Position numbers and translations under genes: made by a program. This document shows, piece by piece, positions 33,483 through 40,779 of a DNA stretch of 64,000 nt. The notes beneath the pieces were generated by a model, which saw only the letters and a program-made list of their open reading frames with translations, ran no database searches and was not told where the DNA came from. Position 1 is the stretch's first letter; each line of letters opens with the position of its first letter. The stretch covers positions 1-64,000 of the forward strand of contig JBBRHV010000003.1 in NCBI GenBank assembly GCA_038222225.1, given 5' to 3'. This DNA comes from JAKLFA01 sp038222225. GTDB lineage: Bacteria; Omnitrophota; Gorgyraeia; Zapsychrales; JANLHA01.

Positions 33483-34855
33483 AAAGCATCCTTTGTCCCT
33501 GTGCTTTTCGCAGGTATCACAGGAACAGTGAAATAAAAAGTCGCGCCACGATCAGGATTATTCTTAGCTTCTAAACATCCGCCATGAGCTTCAACAATAG
33601 AACGGCTGATGGACAACCCCATACCCAAGCCATCAGGCTTGCTGGTAAAAAAATGTTTAAAGAGCTTTTTCATATTCTCTACCGGAATGCCGCATCCGGA
33701 ATCCTCGATTTCCACTATAATCGTATCAGAATTCTTACACGATGAACGTATCATTAGTTGACGAGATTCATCGCGCGCTTCCATCGCGTCCAAACTGTTA
33801 CTGATCAGATTCAGAAGAACCTGTTGCAATTGGATTCGATCGCCGCGTATAGGAGGAAGCTTCTTAGCTAATTCAGCTTTAATGACCTTATTCCTTACAG
33901 TAACGTCTGTCGTAATGAGAACAACCGTTTCATTAATGATCGCGTTCATATCAAGAGGCTCAAATTCAGGATCGCTTTTCTTAAGCAAAGACCTAAGCCG
34001 CCGGATGACCTCCGACGCCCGCTGGTCATCATTAACGATGTATTGTAAGATTTCTTGGAGCTGAGGCTCCCGTCCTGCAAACATGCGTTGTGCAGCTTGG
34101 GCGTGCGAAAGAATGGCCGTTAAGGGCTGGCTGATTTCATGAGCGAGGGATGAAAAAAATTCGGCAAGTTTTCCCACTCTCGTGACATGCAAAAGATCTT
34201 CACGTTGTTCTTTGATTTCTAAATCCTTCTGTCGCATGGATGTAACATCCGTTTGAATCCCCGCATAATGGGTAACGATGCCGTTTGCATCACGAACAGG
34301 AGAAATGCGCAGGTAATTCCAGAAACTCTCTCCGTTTTTCCGAAAATTAAGCATCTCTCCATGAAAAGACTTGTCCTGATGTAAAGTGTTTTTTATTTCT
34401 TCAGCGATTCTCGGGTCAGCAGCAGCTCCGTAAAGCAAAAAGTAGTTTTGCCCTATGATGTCTTTCTTGGGCAAACCTGTCATCATATGGAATGATTGAT
34501 TGGAGTAAATGATCGGAAAATCAATCTTTTGAGCATCGATAATAAAAATACCATCCGATACCGAGTCCATGACCTTGGTGCGAATGTAGACCTGCTCTTC
34601 TGATAGTTTTTCTTTGTCGATCCATGCTTTTATTTGTCCATTCTTAATTTTTAGCTCATCCGCTTGGTGGCTGACCATCGTGGTTAGCTCATTATGCGTT
34701 TTATCTTTATCAGAAATCCGCTTAGAACAATGCCGGCGATCCTTATTGCCAGATTCTTTCCCCAAAATCGACTTTTGCGTCTTCGTGCTTTCTTTAATAA
34801 TCGAATTTAGGGGTTTCTTTTTTTGACCACTTTGAGTTAGCTTTTGTTTTTTCAT
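33479..34855 (-). CDS. Soluble histidine kinase with a LOV-like PAS domain lacking the photoactive cysteine
   Basis: This 458-residue protein has no membrane segment. Residues 1-80 are basic/charged; residues about 90-207 are a PAS domain with LOV hallmarks (PIIYSNQSFHMMTGLPKKDI, LNFRKNGESFWNYLRISPVR, HYAGIQTDVT). The LOV GxNCRFLQ site reads GQNYFLLYG, so the flavin-binding Asn is kept (N137) but the adduct-forming Cys is Tyr 138. Then HisKA with H239 (LAHEISQPLTA) and HATPase (N box NLISNSLDA, EIEDSGCGIP, GLGMGLSISRSI). The partner is the FixJ regulator. It may sense redox or light through flavin without an adduct. Confidence 0.88.
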   Translation of the reverse strand: MKKQKLTQSGQKKKPLNSIIKESTKTQKSILGKESGNKDRRHCSKRISDKDKTHNELTTMVSHQADELKIKNGQIKAWIDKEKLSEEQVYIRTKVMDSVSDGIFIIDAQKIDFPIIYSNQSFHMMTGLPKKDIIGQNYFLLYGAAADPRIAEEIKNTLHQDKSFHGEMLNFRKNGESFWNYLRISPVRDANGIVTHYAGIQTDVTSMRQKDLEIKEQREDLLHVTRVGKLAEFFSSLAHEISQPLTAILSHAQAAQRMFAGREPQLQEILQYIVNDDQRASEVIRRLRSLLKKSDPEFEPLDMNAIINETVVLITTDVTVRNKVIKAELAKKLPPIRGDRIQLQQVLLNLISNSLDAMEARDESRQLMIRSSCKNSDTIIVEIEDSGCGIPVENMKKLFKHFFTSKPDGLGMGLSISRSIVEAHGGCLEAKNNPDRGATFYFTVPVIPAKSTGTKDAL

Positions 34856-34968
34856 TATATGTTCTTTTATTTACATTAAACTATTCTATATTTGCCAACA
34901 TATACTTTATCAGACACATCATTAAGGGTACGCTTCTTGTCATAGTTTCTTTGCGCGAAATATTTGAC

Positions 34969-35190
34969 CTACTCAATCTTACCATCAATACCACCAATGC
35001 TACGGTCCTTTTCACCATGAGGCGCAGAAAAGATAAGCGTCCGTATTTTTTCTATCTTTTTAGCAGTCAAAGGCTTTTCAATAAAATCGGCAGCATGACC
35101 TCGAACAGCATCAATGGCCGTTTCTTTTGAACTATATCCAGTAAGAATACTCGTACGGACATCAGGCACAATAATCCTTTTTAGTTTATT
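34969..35190 (-). pseudogene. C-terminal half of a receiver domain
   Basis: The sequence VPDVRTSILTGYSSKETAID, then AVRGHAADFIEKPLTAKKIE, covers the end of a REC domain (T switch in LTGY, K in EKPL). The phospho-acceptor half and any start are missing. It lies just upstream of the LOV-like kinase gene, so a regulator was probably lost from this cluster. Confidence 0.6.
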
Positions 35191-35359
35191 TTTTACATTT
35201 TACCATTTTTGTGGAAAAAGGGAAGAACCAAAAAAGACGTCAGCTTCCCAGCTCCTTGAGTGTGATGAAGGGTGCTAATCGTGAGGGATCTGGCCAGTCT
35301 GTGGGGGCACTTCTGCCGTATCTGTTTGGGGTGGCGAGGTTAAGGGGATTTATGGAGTT

Positions 35360-35383
35360 AATAAAGGTGTCAGCACCTTTATT
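35360..35383. repeat. REP-like hairpin AATAAAGGTG-TCAG-CACCTTTATT
   Basis: A perfect 10-4-10 palindrome. Close relatives occur at about 36055 (AATAAAGG..CCTTTATT), 36537 and 37663 (AAAGGTG..CACCTTT). All lie between genes from 35 to 38 kb, two of them on the flank of the miniature elements at 36088 and 36575. Nothing else is recognised in 35191-35416. Confidence 0.6.
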
Positions 35384-35416
35384 TTGAAAAGTGTCTTCCT
35401 TCCCCTGCGGGGACCA

Positions 35417-35962
35417 CTAATATTTCGCATTCATTTTTTCAAGAAATTCTTGGACCTTGGCCCGCTGACCAAATCCTGTTTGTTCGGCTTCCATGCGCTG
35501 GAAATCATTCAAAAGTTTTTTCTGCGCCTCTAACGATAGGCGCTGATCAGCCATCATATAAAGAATTTGATCTTCCTTATCAATATGCTGCCTCAGCAGC
35601 TGCATATACTGTTGAGCATTCTTTACGATCTGATCAACTCCGCCCCCGTCTTTTTTATAACGCTCAATACCCTCCAGCATGCCTTTGACATATCCCCTTC
35701 CCTCATCATGTTCGCTCAGCATGACGCCGATCGGCCCACCCTGACGCGGAATACCAGCCTTTTCCATTTCAGGAAAGAGAAGGTCTTCCTCTTTGGCATG
35801 ATGAGAATGATCCGCAAAGACCCTGATACAGTCAACGATCTTCTCCAGATGCTCAGAATCAACGCTCTCTCCAGCAATGAGCCGACCGCAAATCCTTTCC
35901 AAAACATCCATCACCAATTTGATAACCTTGTGCTCATCTTTTAAAAATTGTGTAGCATTCAT
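35417..35962 (-). CDS. Hemerythrin-domain protein
   Basis: This 181-residue four-helix bundle has the HHE pattern: H11 (DEHKVI), FADHSHHAKEEDLLFPEMEK, LSEHDEGRGYVKG, and LRQHIDKEDQILYMMAD. The histidines and Glu expected to hold a di-iron site are all present. Members bind O2 or NO or sense redox/iron. AAGGAATTGCC precedes ATG. Close to a possible flavin sensor kinase, an oxygen/NO-related role is plausible. Confidence 0.9.
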   Translation of the reverse strand: MNATQFLKDEHKVIKLVMDVLERICGRLIAGESVDSEHLEKIVDCIRVFADHSHHAKEEDLLFPEMEKAGIPRQGGPIGVMLSEHDEGRGYVKGMLEGIERYKKDGGGVDQIVKNAQQYMQLLRQHIDKEDQILYMMADQRLSLEAQKKLLNDFQRMEAEQTGFGQRAKVQEFLEKMNAKY

Positions 35963-36087
35963 ATGGCAATTCCTTTGTAATAATGCCCGGCCATGACAGA
36001 ACCGGATTAATAGGACTTTCTATTCAGTCGAATCTCTCGGTTAGCGACTTACAATATAAAGGTGTCGCCTTTATTGACCTTTATTGA

Positions 36088-36196
36088 TTAAGGCAACCTC
36101 TAATAATTCCATTTACAGTCAAAATGAATGGCTCTTTATCGACGATAGCGGAATCAGTAAATGACTCAAAAATAGCATTTTTAGAGGTTGCCTTAA
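36088..36196. mobile_element. Miniature element, left copy (16-bp terminal inverted repeats)
   Basis: TTAAGGCAACCTCTAA (36088-36103) and TTAGAGGTTGCCTTAA (36181-36196) bracket a 77-base interior. A second copy at 36575-36683 has the same termini but an inverted interior. Flanks (ACCTTTATTGA before, GTATTGTGTC after) are shared in the same orientation. No coding capacity. Confidence 0.75.
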
Positions 36197-36213
36197 GTAT
36201 TGTGTCCCCAGAA

Positions 36214-36483
36214 TTACAGGGATCCTCTTCTCTTTGGTTTCTTCTCTACACTTTTCTTAGGGGCCATTTTGCCCCGATTACGAATAATCAAACCGTCTAA
36301 AAATCGTCTTAACAGCTGATCGCCGCAAGGCCTATAATTTTCCTGATCGTCTTTACGAAAAATAGCGGAGAGCTCCGAAGGAGAAACTTCTAATTCAGCG
36401 AGTTTAAGGATTTCAATAATATCCGTGTCTCTTAAATGCAAAGCGATACGAAGCTTTTTCATAATGTCGTTATTGTTAATCAT
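36214..36483 (-). CDS. DUF1456 (YehS-like) protein, single domain
   Basis: This 89-residue protein from ATG 36483 (AGGAGG site) has MINNNDIMKKLRIALHLRDT, then DIIEILKLAELEVSPSELSA and FRKDDQENYRPCGDQLLRRF, then LDGL. YehS has two copies of this unit; here there is only one, followed by a basic tail (KMAPKKSVEKKPKRRGS) that could bind nucleic acid. The gene is bracketed by the two miniature elements. Confidence 0.75.
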   Translation of the reverse strand: MINNNDIMKKLRIALHLRDTDIIEILKLAELEVSPSELSAIFRKDDQENYRPCGDQLLRRFLDGLIIRNRGKMAPKKSVEKKPKRRGSL

Positions 36484-36574
36484 CCTTGATCCCTCCTGTG
36501 ATCCTAACAATTAAGCCATTTCTATCCAAGCCAATAATAAAGGTGTCAATCACCTTTCTTGTCACCTTTATTGA

Positions 36575-36683
36575 TTAAGGCAACCTCTAAAAATGCTATT
36601 TTTGGGTCATTTACTGATTCCGTTATCGTCGATAAAGAGTCATTCATTTTGACTGTAAATGGAATTATTAGAGGTAGCCTTAA
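36575..36683. mobile_element. Miniature element, right copy with inverted interior
   Basis: Termini TTAAGGCAACCTCTAA (36575-36590) and TTAGAGGTAGCCTTAA (36668-36683). The 77-base interior is the reverse complement of that in the left copy with only three mismatches, while outer flanks keep the same orientation. It suggests flipping of the segment between the inverted repeats. Confidence 0.75.
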
Positions 36684-36711
36684 GTATTGTGTCTCCAGAG
36701 TTTTTTTATTT

Positions 36712-37581
36712 TTACAAGCCTCTTAAAATTTCCGGCCTTAACCTTATCTCCCCGTCCATGGCCGACTTCAGGATATTTAACAACATCATTTTATCTTTTG
36801 GAAACGTCCCTTCCAGCGGAAGATAATTTGAGGCGTGATTTGATCGAAATATCGTTTTTTTAAGATCAAGTCCACTAATAATTTCGTACGATTCTTTTAA
36901 CAACTCTAAGGAATTCAATTCCTCAAAATCACCTCTTGCGGCTTCCTGCGCCAAAGGTGTGCCGAGAATGATCATCAACGACAAAAACGAAAGGTATCTT
37001 GGCTGCATCCTGTTTAAGGCTGCGATCGTGCCTGCGACATGATCTTTAGAATATTTCTTGCCGCCTAAGCCCAACAAAACAATCACCGAAGACTTTATCT
37101 GCGCCCTCGCCGCCTTATGAACCCCCTCAATCATTTCCTCAACGCTTGAAGATTTTCCACACCGATTTAGTATATCCTGACTGCCGCTTTCTAACCCCAT
37201 ATAGATCAGGCTTAATTTATGATCGGACAGTTCAGTTAATTCCTGATCATTTTTTCGCGTGATATTGCTTCCGTTTGCATAGCTTGAAATGCGGGTAAGC
37301 CGTGGAAAGGACTGCTCCAATTTTTCTAAGATTGGAACCAACTTGCTATTGTTCAGAACAAGCGCATCGCCGTCCATCAAAAAAACACGTCTCACATCTT
37401 TGTAGTGGCGAGCGTGCCAATCGATATCCGCAAAGATCTCTTTTTGGTCTTTGATGCGAAAAGCTTTGTTCTTATATGCACCGCAAAAGCTGCAGCTATC
37501 AGCCGAACATCCCAGCGTGACTTGCAAAAGAAAACTATCTGCCTCTGCCGGCGGTCTTATAACGGGTTCTACAATAGCCAT
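36712..37581 (-). CDS. Radical SAM protein
   Basis: This 289-residue protein has the cluster motif CSADSCSFC in which C-x4-C-x2-C is offset from the usual CxxxCxxC but occupies the normal place (TLGCSADSCSFCGAYKNKAF). It then shows FLMDGDALVLNN, LSLIYMGLESGSQDILNR and VIVLLGLGG, typical of the Elp3/MiaB-type SAM barrel. The short C-terminus has no extra cluster motif. The product is unknown. No operon partner is evident, since repeats lie on both sides. Confidence 0.82.
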   Translation of the reverse strand: MAIVEPVIRPPAEADSFLLQVTLGCSADSCSFCGAYKNKAFRIKDQKEIFADIDWHARHYKDVRRVFLMDGDALVLNNSKLVPILEKLEQSFPRLTRISSYANGSNITRKNDQELTELSDHKLSLIYMGLESGSQDILNRCGKSSSVEEMIEGVHKAARAQIKSSVIVLLGLGGKKYSKDHVAGTIAALNRMQPRYLSFLSLMIILGTPLAQEAARGDFEELNSLELLKESYEIISGLDLKKTIFRSNHASNYLPLEGTFPKDKMMLLNILKSAMDGEIRLRPEILRGL

Positions 37582-37686
37582 ATAATTTTACCCTGATTTG
37601 ATAATAGGGGTCAGCGCCCTATCTTTAAAAGGGCCTGTCCCTGCCGAAAGGAAACGGTGTCGAGCTAAAGGTGTCCGTCACCTTTA

Positions 37687-38124
37687 TTAATCTCTATTCT
37701 TTTTAAACCACTCCTGATAATATTCCTCCTGCGCATCCGCTTTGCCGCTTGCGACATAATCCTGATACAGCATTTCTCCTAGATCTTCGCGAATAACATC
37801 ATCAGGAACTCGACCGTCATCAAAATCCCGGTACATAATAAATAACGTCCTTAAAAGAACACCAATAGGCTTCATAAACTGTTCGGGAACTTCGATCCGA
37901 ATCGAATCAACTTCCTCAGCATAAAACTTCGGATCCTTGCGAATAATTACACCTTTTCCCGCGAACTTCTCAATCACGCTTTCCACGGCCTTGACCTTCC
38001 CTTCAGAAGATAAGGCATCCCACATACCGGCACTGCTTTGAACTGAATTCTGAATAGAAGATGTCGCCGCTAATGTGGGACAGCACCATGTACACAAAAA
38101 CATTATAATTAATATTTTCTGCAT
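37687..38124 (-). CDS. Secreted hypothetical protein
   Basis: This 145-residue protein starts at ATG 38124: MQKILIIMFLCTWCCPTLAA signal peptide. The mature part has an acidic amphipathic pattern (VIEKFAGKGVIIRKDPKFYA; DDVIREDLGEMLYQDYVASG). I do not recognise it. A longer upstream reading through 38265 consists of a Lys/Glu/Arg low-complexity run over a pyrimidine-rich tract and is probably not translated. Confidence 0.55.
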   Translation of the reverse strand: MQKILIIMFLCTWCCPTLAATSSIQNSVQSSAGMWDALSSEGKVKAVESVIEKFAGKGVIIRKDPKFYAEEVDSIRIEVPEQFMKPIGVLLRTLFIMYRDFDDGRVPDDVIREDLGEMLYQDYVASGKADAQEEYYQEWFKKNRD

Positions 38125-38341
38125 TTTTATTTTTAAAAACCGCTTCCTGATATCCGCAACACGCCCTGTCCACTCACGGTGGACTGTCCCCTTCTCCGTT
38201 CTCTTCTCCCTTCTCCTCTCCTTCTCCTTCTCTTGAGTTGACCCTTTATAAAGGAAACAGCGCATGTAGTTAAACCCGCAGTTAATGAAAGATGTGTTAT
38301 TTTACTGAAAAAGTAATGATTTTACAAGAAATAACCTGTCG

Positions 38342-39376
38342 CTATTTATATATACCCGCCAAACCTTTATCCAACAATTCCTGATTCACATAAACCCCCT
38401 CCTCCGCAATGCGGGCGAGGTCATCCGTTCCCTCCAGCACAAACAGATCAGTCAGATAACGGCCGTACTTTTCCGGGTCCTTATGGGTCTTAACCACCAC
38501 GCGCTCAACGCCTTTGAGGCGGCCGGTCAAATACTCTTTGGCCTTAACCCCGGCTAAAGTGGAAAGCTCCGGGGCATCGATCGCCCGCAGGCGCAGGCGC
38601 TGGGTTGTTAACATACCGTAGCCCATATCAATGCGCGCCACCAAAGTATCGCCGTCCACCACTCGATCGATCCAGGCGCCGTAAGTATACAGCACCTCAC
38701 TGGGACCTTTATAGGTTTCCAGCCGGTAACCTGCCCCCTCTTTGATCGAGCACACAAGTTTCGAATTGATAAACTTGATATATCCCGCCTCGGCACTGTC
38801 AATGGCCACATGAAAACCCAGATCAAGCCTTGGTGAAAACGGCACGCCGTTTAAATCCGTGCCTTTGCGGATCGCATATAGATAGGGAATGCCGCGCGCA
38901 CAGGTCAGCTGTCCGCCTTTGAGCTCAACGCGATGAAGCGCTTCGACGTTTTTGTCGCGAACCAATTCGGTCACCTGCAGGCTCGAAACTCCCTCTTTAA
39001 TCATCCGGCGCTCAAGCTTGAGCCGTTCTTTACTATCGGCCACACTGATCAGATGGCGGTAATGCGTCCAGGTCAAGGGCGTGTTGCCCGGACACTGCGG
39101 ATACATGCGGTAGAACTGAACCATCTTCTGAAGGACGCGCTCATTCAATTTAAGCTCCTCCCCCAATTTTTGGTACAGCGAAACCCTGTAAGCGGAGCGG
39201 TAATCCTTGTCGAGAAAAGATTCGGCGATCGAGCAGCCGATCTTCCAGTAGGTTTGAACACGGGCGAGGTTTAAAAGATGCTGAGCTTCTTTGAGCCCGG
39301 TATCCATGTCCCGGCGGATGGATGTCAGAAGTTTGGTGAAACGTTTTTCAACCACAACGTTGGCGGGAACGGTCAT
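38342..39376 (-). CDS. DUF1016-N domain fused to a thermonuclease (SNase) domain
   Basis: About 344 residues from ATG 39376. Residues 10-150 follow the DUF1016/YhcG N-terminal plan (ARVQTYWKIGCSIAESFLDK, LGEELKLNERVLQKMVQFYR, LTWTHYRHLISVADSKERL). After a 70-residue linker, residues about 235-344 form a staphylococcal-nuclease fold: RVVDGDTLVARID, LRLRAIDAPEL, DKYGRYL (here EKYGRYLTDLFV) and LLDKGLA. Usually DUF1016 carries a PD-(D/E)XK nuclease instead. This suggests an alternative effector nuclease on a phage- or DNA-related targeting module; the role is inferred. Confidence 0.8.
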   Translation of the reverse strand: MTVPANVVVEKRFTKLLTSIRRDMDTGLKEAQHLLNLARVQTYWKIGCSIAESFLDKDYRSAYRVSLYQKLGEELKLNERVLQKMVQFYRMYPQCPGNTPLTWTHYRHLISVADSKERLKLERRMIKEGVSSLQVTELVRDKNVEALHRVELKGGQLTCARGIPYLYAIRKGTDLNGVPFSPRLDLGFHVAIDSAEAGYIKFINSKLVCSIKEGAGYRLETYKGPSEVLYTYGAWIDRVVDGDTLVARIDMGYGMLTTQRLRLRAIDAPELSTLAGVKAKEYLTGRLKGVERVVVKTHKDPEKYGRYLTDLFVLEGTDDLARIAEEGVYVNQELLDKGLAGIYK

Positions 39377-39384
39377 GGAAATAT

Positions 39385-39470
39385 TATAGAGCGTAGAGGG
39401 TAGAGCGTAAAGCGTAGAGGGAAAAAAAGACACTAAGACACTAAGACACTCAGGCACTAAGACACTGAAA
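39385..39470. repeat. Short tandem word repeats
   Basis: AGCGTAGAGGG / AGAGCGTAAAGCGTAGAGGG at 39388-39421 is followed by a nine-base word (GACACTAAG) repeated four times with one variant. Similar word-like arrays with different periods lie at 56499 and 60003. Not coding. Confidence 0.65.
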
Positions 39471-39512
39471 AACGGAAAAACAAAAAACCGCCCTTTGGGG
39501 TGGCTTTTTATT

Positions 39513-39560
39513 TGGTAGCCCTGGGCTTCGCTAATGCTCAGCCACTTCCTCGGACATTAA
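39513..39560 (-). repeat. tRNA-Glu-tail-linked dispersed repeat, copy 2 (5' truncated)
   Basis: Minus strand: ATGTCCGAGGAAGTGGCTGA then GCATTAGCGAAGCCCAGGGC then TACCA. It keeps the GGCT/AGCC hairpin and the acceptor-like end seen at 9843. A hairpin ACCGCCC/GGGTGGC (39487-39504) lies next to it. Confidence 0.55.
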
Positions 39561-39647
39561 GTTTTTCAAAAAACCATTCTTCTTCAAAAATCAAAAACCC
39601 CTGCAAAACTCTACAGAGGCTAATAAAAAAATTAAATGTACTAATCA

Positions 39648-39926
39648 CTAAATATTCTTCAGAAACCTTTTAATATCGTCGTGATTTCCCGCAAATATAA
39701 ATTCCACTAAATCCCCTTGCCACCTAAACAAGATCCTAGCTTTTATGCCCTTGCGCACTTCCCAAAAGTCACCTCTTAAACGCTTTAAGCCAATTCCTTT
39801 ATGAATACTTTGATCTTGGGACAGCATATCAATTAGCTGAATTGCAACTTCTTTTATTGCTGCCTTTTCCTTCTCGGAAAAGGATTTCATTGATCGCTTA
39901 AATGCCGGCTTAAATTCAAATTTCAT
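39648..39926 (-). CDS. RelE/ParE-family toxin
   Basis: This 92-residue protein has MKFEFKPAFKRSMKSFSEKE, IGLKRLRGDFWEVRKGIKAR and VEFIFAGNHDDIKRFLKNI, matching the ParE/RelE fold order (helical hairpin, then RGDxWEVR..R beta-sheet and FxGxHDE.-like end). It probably cleaves ribosome-bound mRNA or poisons gyrase. It overlaps the antitoxin gene by four bases, the usual antitoxin-first order. Confidence 0.85.
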   Translation of the reverse strand: MKFEFKPAFKRSMKSFSEKEKAAIKEVAIQLIDMLSQDQSIHKGIGLKRLRGDFWEVRKGIKARILFRWQGDLVEFIFAGNHDDIKRFLKNI

Positions 39927-40186
39927 AAGTCTTTAAGATGTTCTTTGGCTACTTCTGCACTGGAAATGCTCTTGCCTTTTTCAGCGGCTAGCTTCTCGAT
40001 CTTAGCCCATTCTTGTTCCGTGTATGGAGATTCAGCCGTGACTTTGCAAGGAACCAAAATCACACCATCTTTTGTAATACCAAAACCCACCGCCGAACCT
40101 TCTTTTAAATTCAAAAGCTTTCGAATACGATTGGGGATCGTGATCTGTCCTTTGGTGGTCATTTTTGCTACTTCTGTGATTGTCAT
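39923..40186 (-). CDS. AbrB/MazE-type antitoxin
   Basis: This 87-residue protein starts at ATG 40186 (AGGAGCC site). The N-terminal AbrB swapped-hairpin domain reads AKMTTKGQITIPNRIRKLLN with LKEGSAVGFGI; the acidic C-terminus (EQEWAKIEKLAAEKGKSISS) would neutralise the RelE-type toxin next to it. AbrB antitoxins usually repress their own promoter. Confidence 0.87.
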   Translation of the reverse strand: MTITEVAKMTTKGQITIPNRIRKLLNLKEGSAVGFGITKDGVILVPCKVTAESPYTEQEWAKIEKLAAEKGKSISSAEVAKEHLKDL

Positions 40187-40290
40187 TTGAAGGCTCCTTT
40201 CATTTTTCCTTACATCCTTACTTAAAGGATACCCTACAAGTAACCAACCGTCAACCCTTTTTAAATCCTGAAAGATCTCACAACACTCTT

Positions 40291-40440
40291 TCAAACATCC
40301 TCTCTAATCACAATCAGAAAGCTGCTTAACGCAGAAATTTCATCAATATCAACATGCCACTCATTTGTGTGGATGTCAAGATTCTTCTGTTTCCTTTTAT
40401 TTTCACCACCAAAACCATCACCAAAATCTCTAAAAAACAT
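40291..40440 (-). CDS. Small hypothetical protein (49 aa)
   Basis: ATG 40440 after AAGGTG: MFFRDFGDGFGGENKRKQKN, LDIHTNEWHVDIDEISALSS. It is balanced in composition and has a plausible ribosome site just upstream of the toxin-antitoxin pair. No family recognised; could be chance. Confidence 0.35.
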   Translation of the reverse strand: MFFRDFGDGFGGENKRKQKNLDIHTNEWHVDIDEISALSSFLIVIREDV

Positions 40441-40482
40441 AACGCACCTTGATTAACATCGATATGGCTTGAAAAAATGAAG

Positions 40483-40508
40483 AAAGGGAAGGCAAAAGCC
40501 TTCCCTTT
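40483..40508. terminator. Bidirectional terminator
   Basis: AAAGGGAAGGC AAAA GCCTTCCCTTT is a perfect 11-base stem with T-runs. It lies directly beside the tRNA-Glu 3' relic, as terminators do beside the other copies. Confidence 0.75.
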
Positions 40509-40512
40509 TATC

Positions 40513-40541
40513 TGGTAGCCCCAACTAGATTTGAACTAACA
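40513..40541 (-). pseudogene. tRNA-Glu 3'-end relic
   Basis: Minus strand: GTTAGTTCAAATCTAGTTGG then GGCTACCA. The acceptor end (TTGGGGCTACCA) equals that of the intact tRNA-Glu at 47653; the T-stem has changed bases but can still pair. No 5' half follows in 40542-40779, where I see no gene. Confidence 0.6.
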
Positions 40542-40779
40542 ACACTTTTAGGTCAAAACTATCGAAAAAACATCAAAATTGTGCAGTTTTTTGCCGACTT
40601 TCATCATGCTGATAATTCCATCCCTAAATCCACTACTAAAAACTTCTATCAACGAAATCCCAAATTCAGAGAACCCTTTATCGACTGGCACGATCCATTC
40701 CAGTCGATACCATTAAACATTTCAATCAAAGACCACAAAATGAAGCAGCTTCCTTGAAGCTCCTTTCCCCATCTCCTTA

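Noticed and set aside
18781..36210. A prophage or conjugative island
   Set aside because: No integrase, capsid, tail, relaxase or type IV secretion genes are visible; the region is regulatory and envelope genes with small repeats.
38125..38265. N-terminal extension of the secreted protein (Lys/Glu-rich)
   Set aside because: It comes from a CTTCTC-type tract, and a clear signal peptide starts at 38124.
39423..39470. CRISPR-like short repeats
   Set aside because: The repeats are direct nine-base words without spacers of constant length; this is a simple tandem array.
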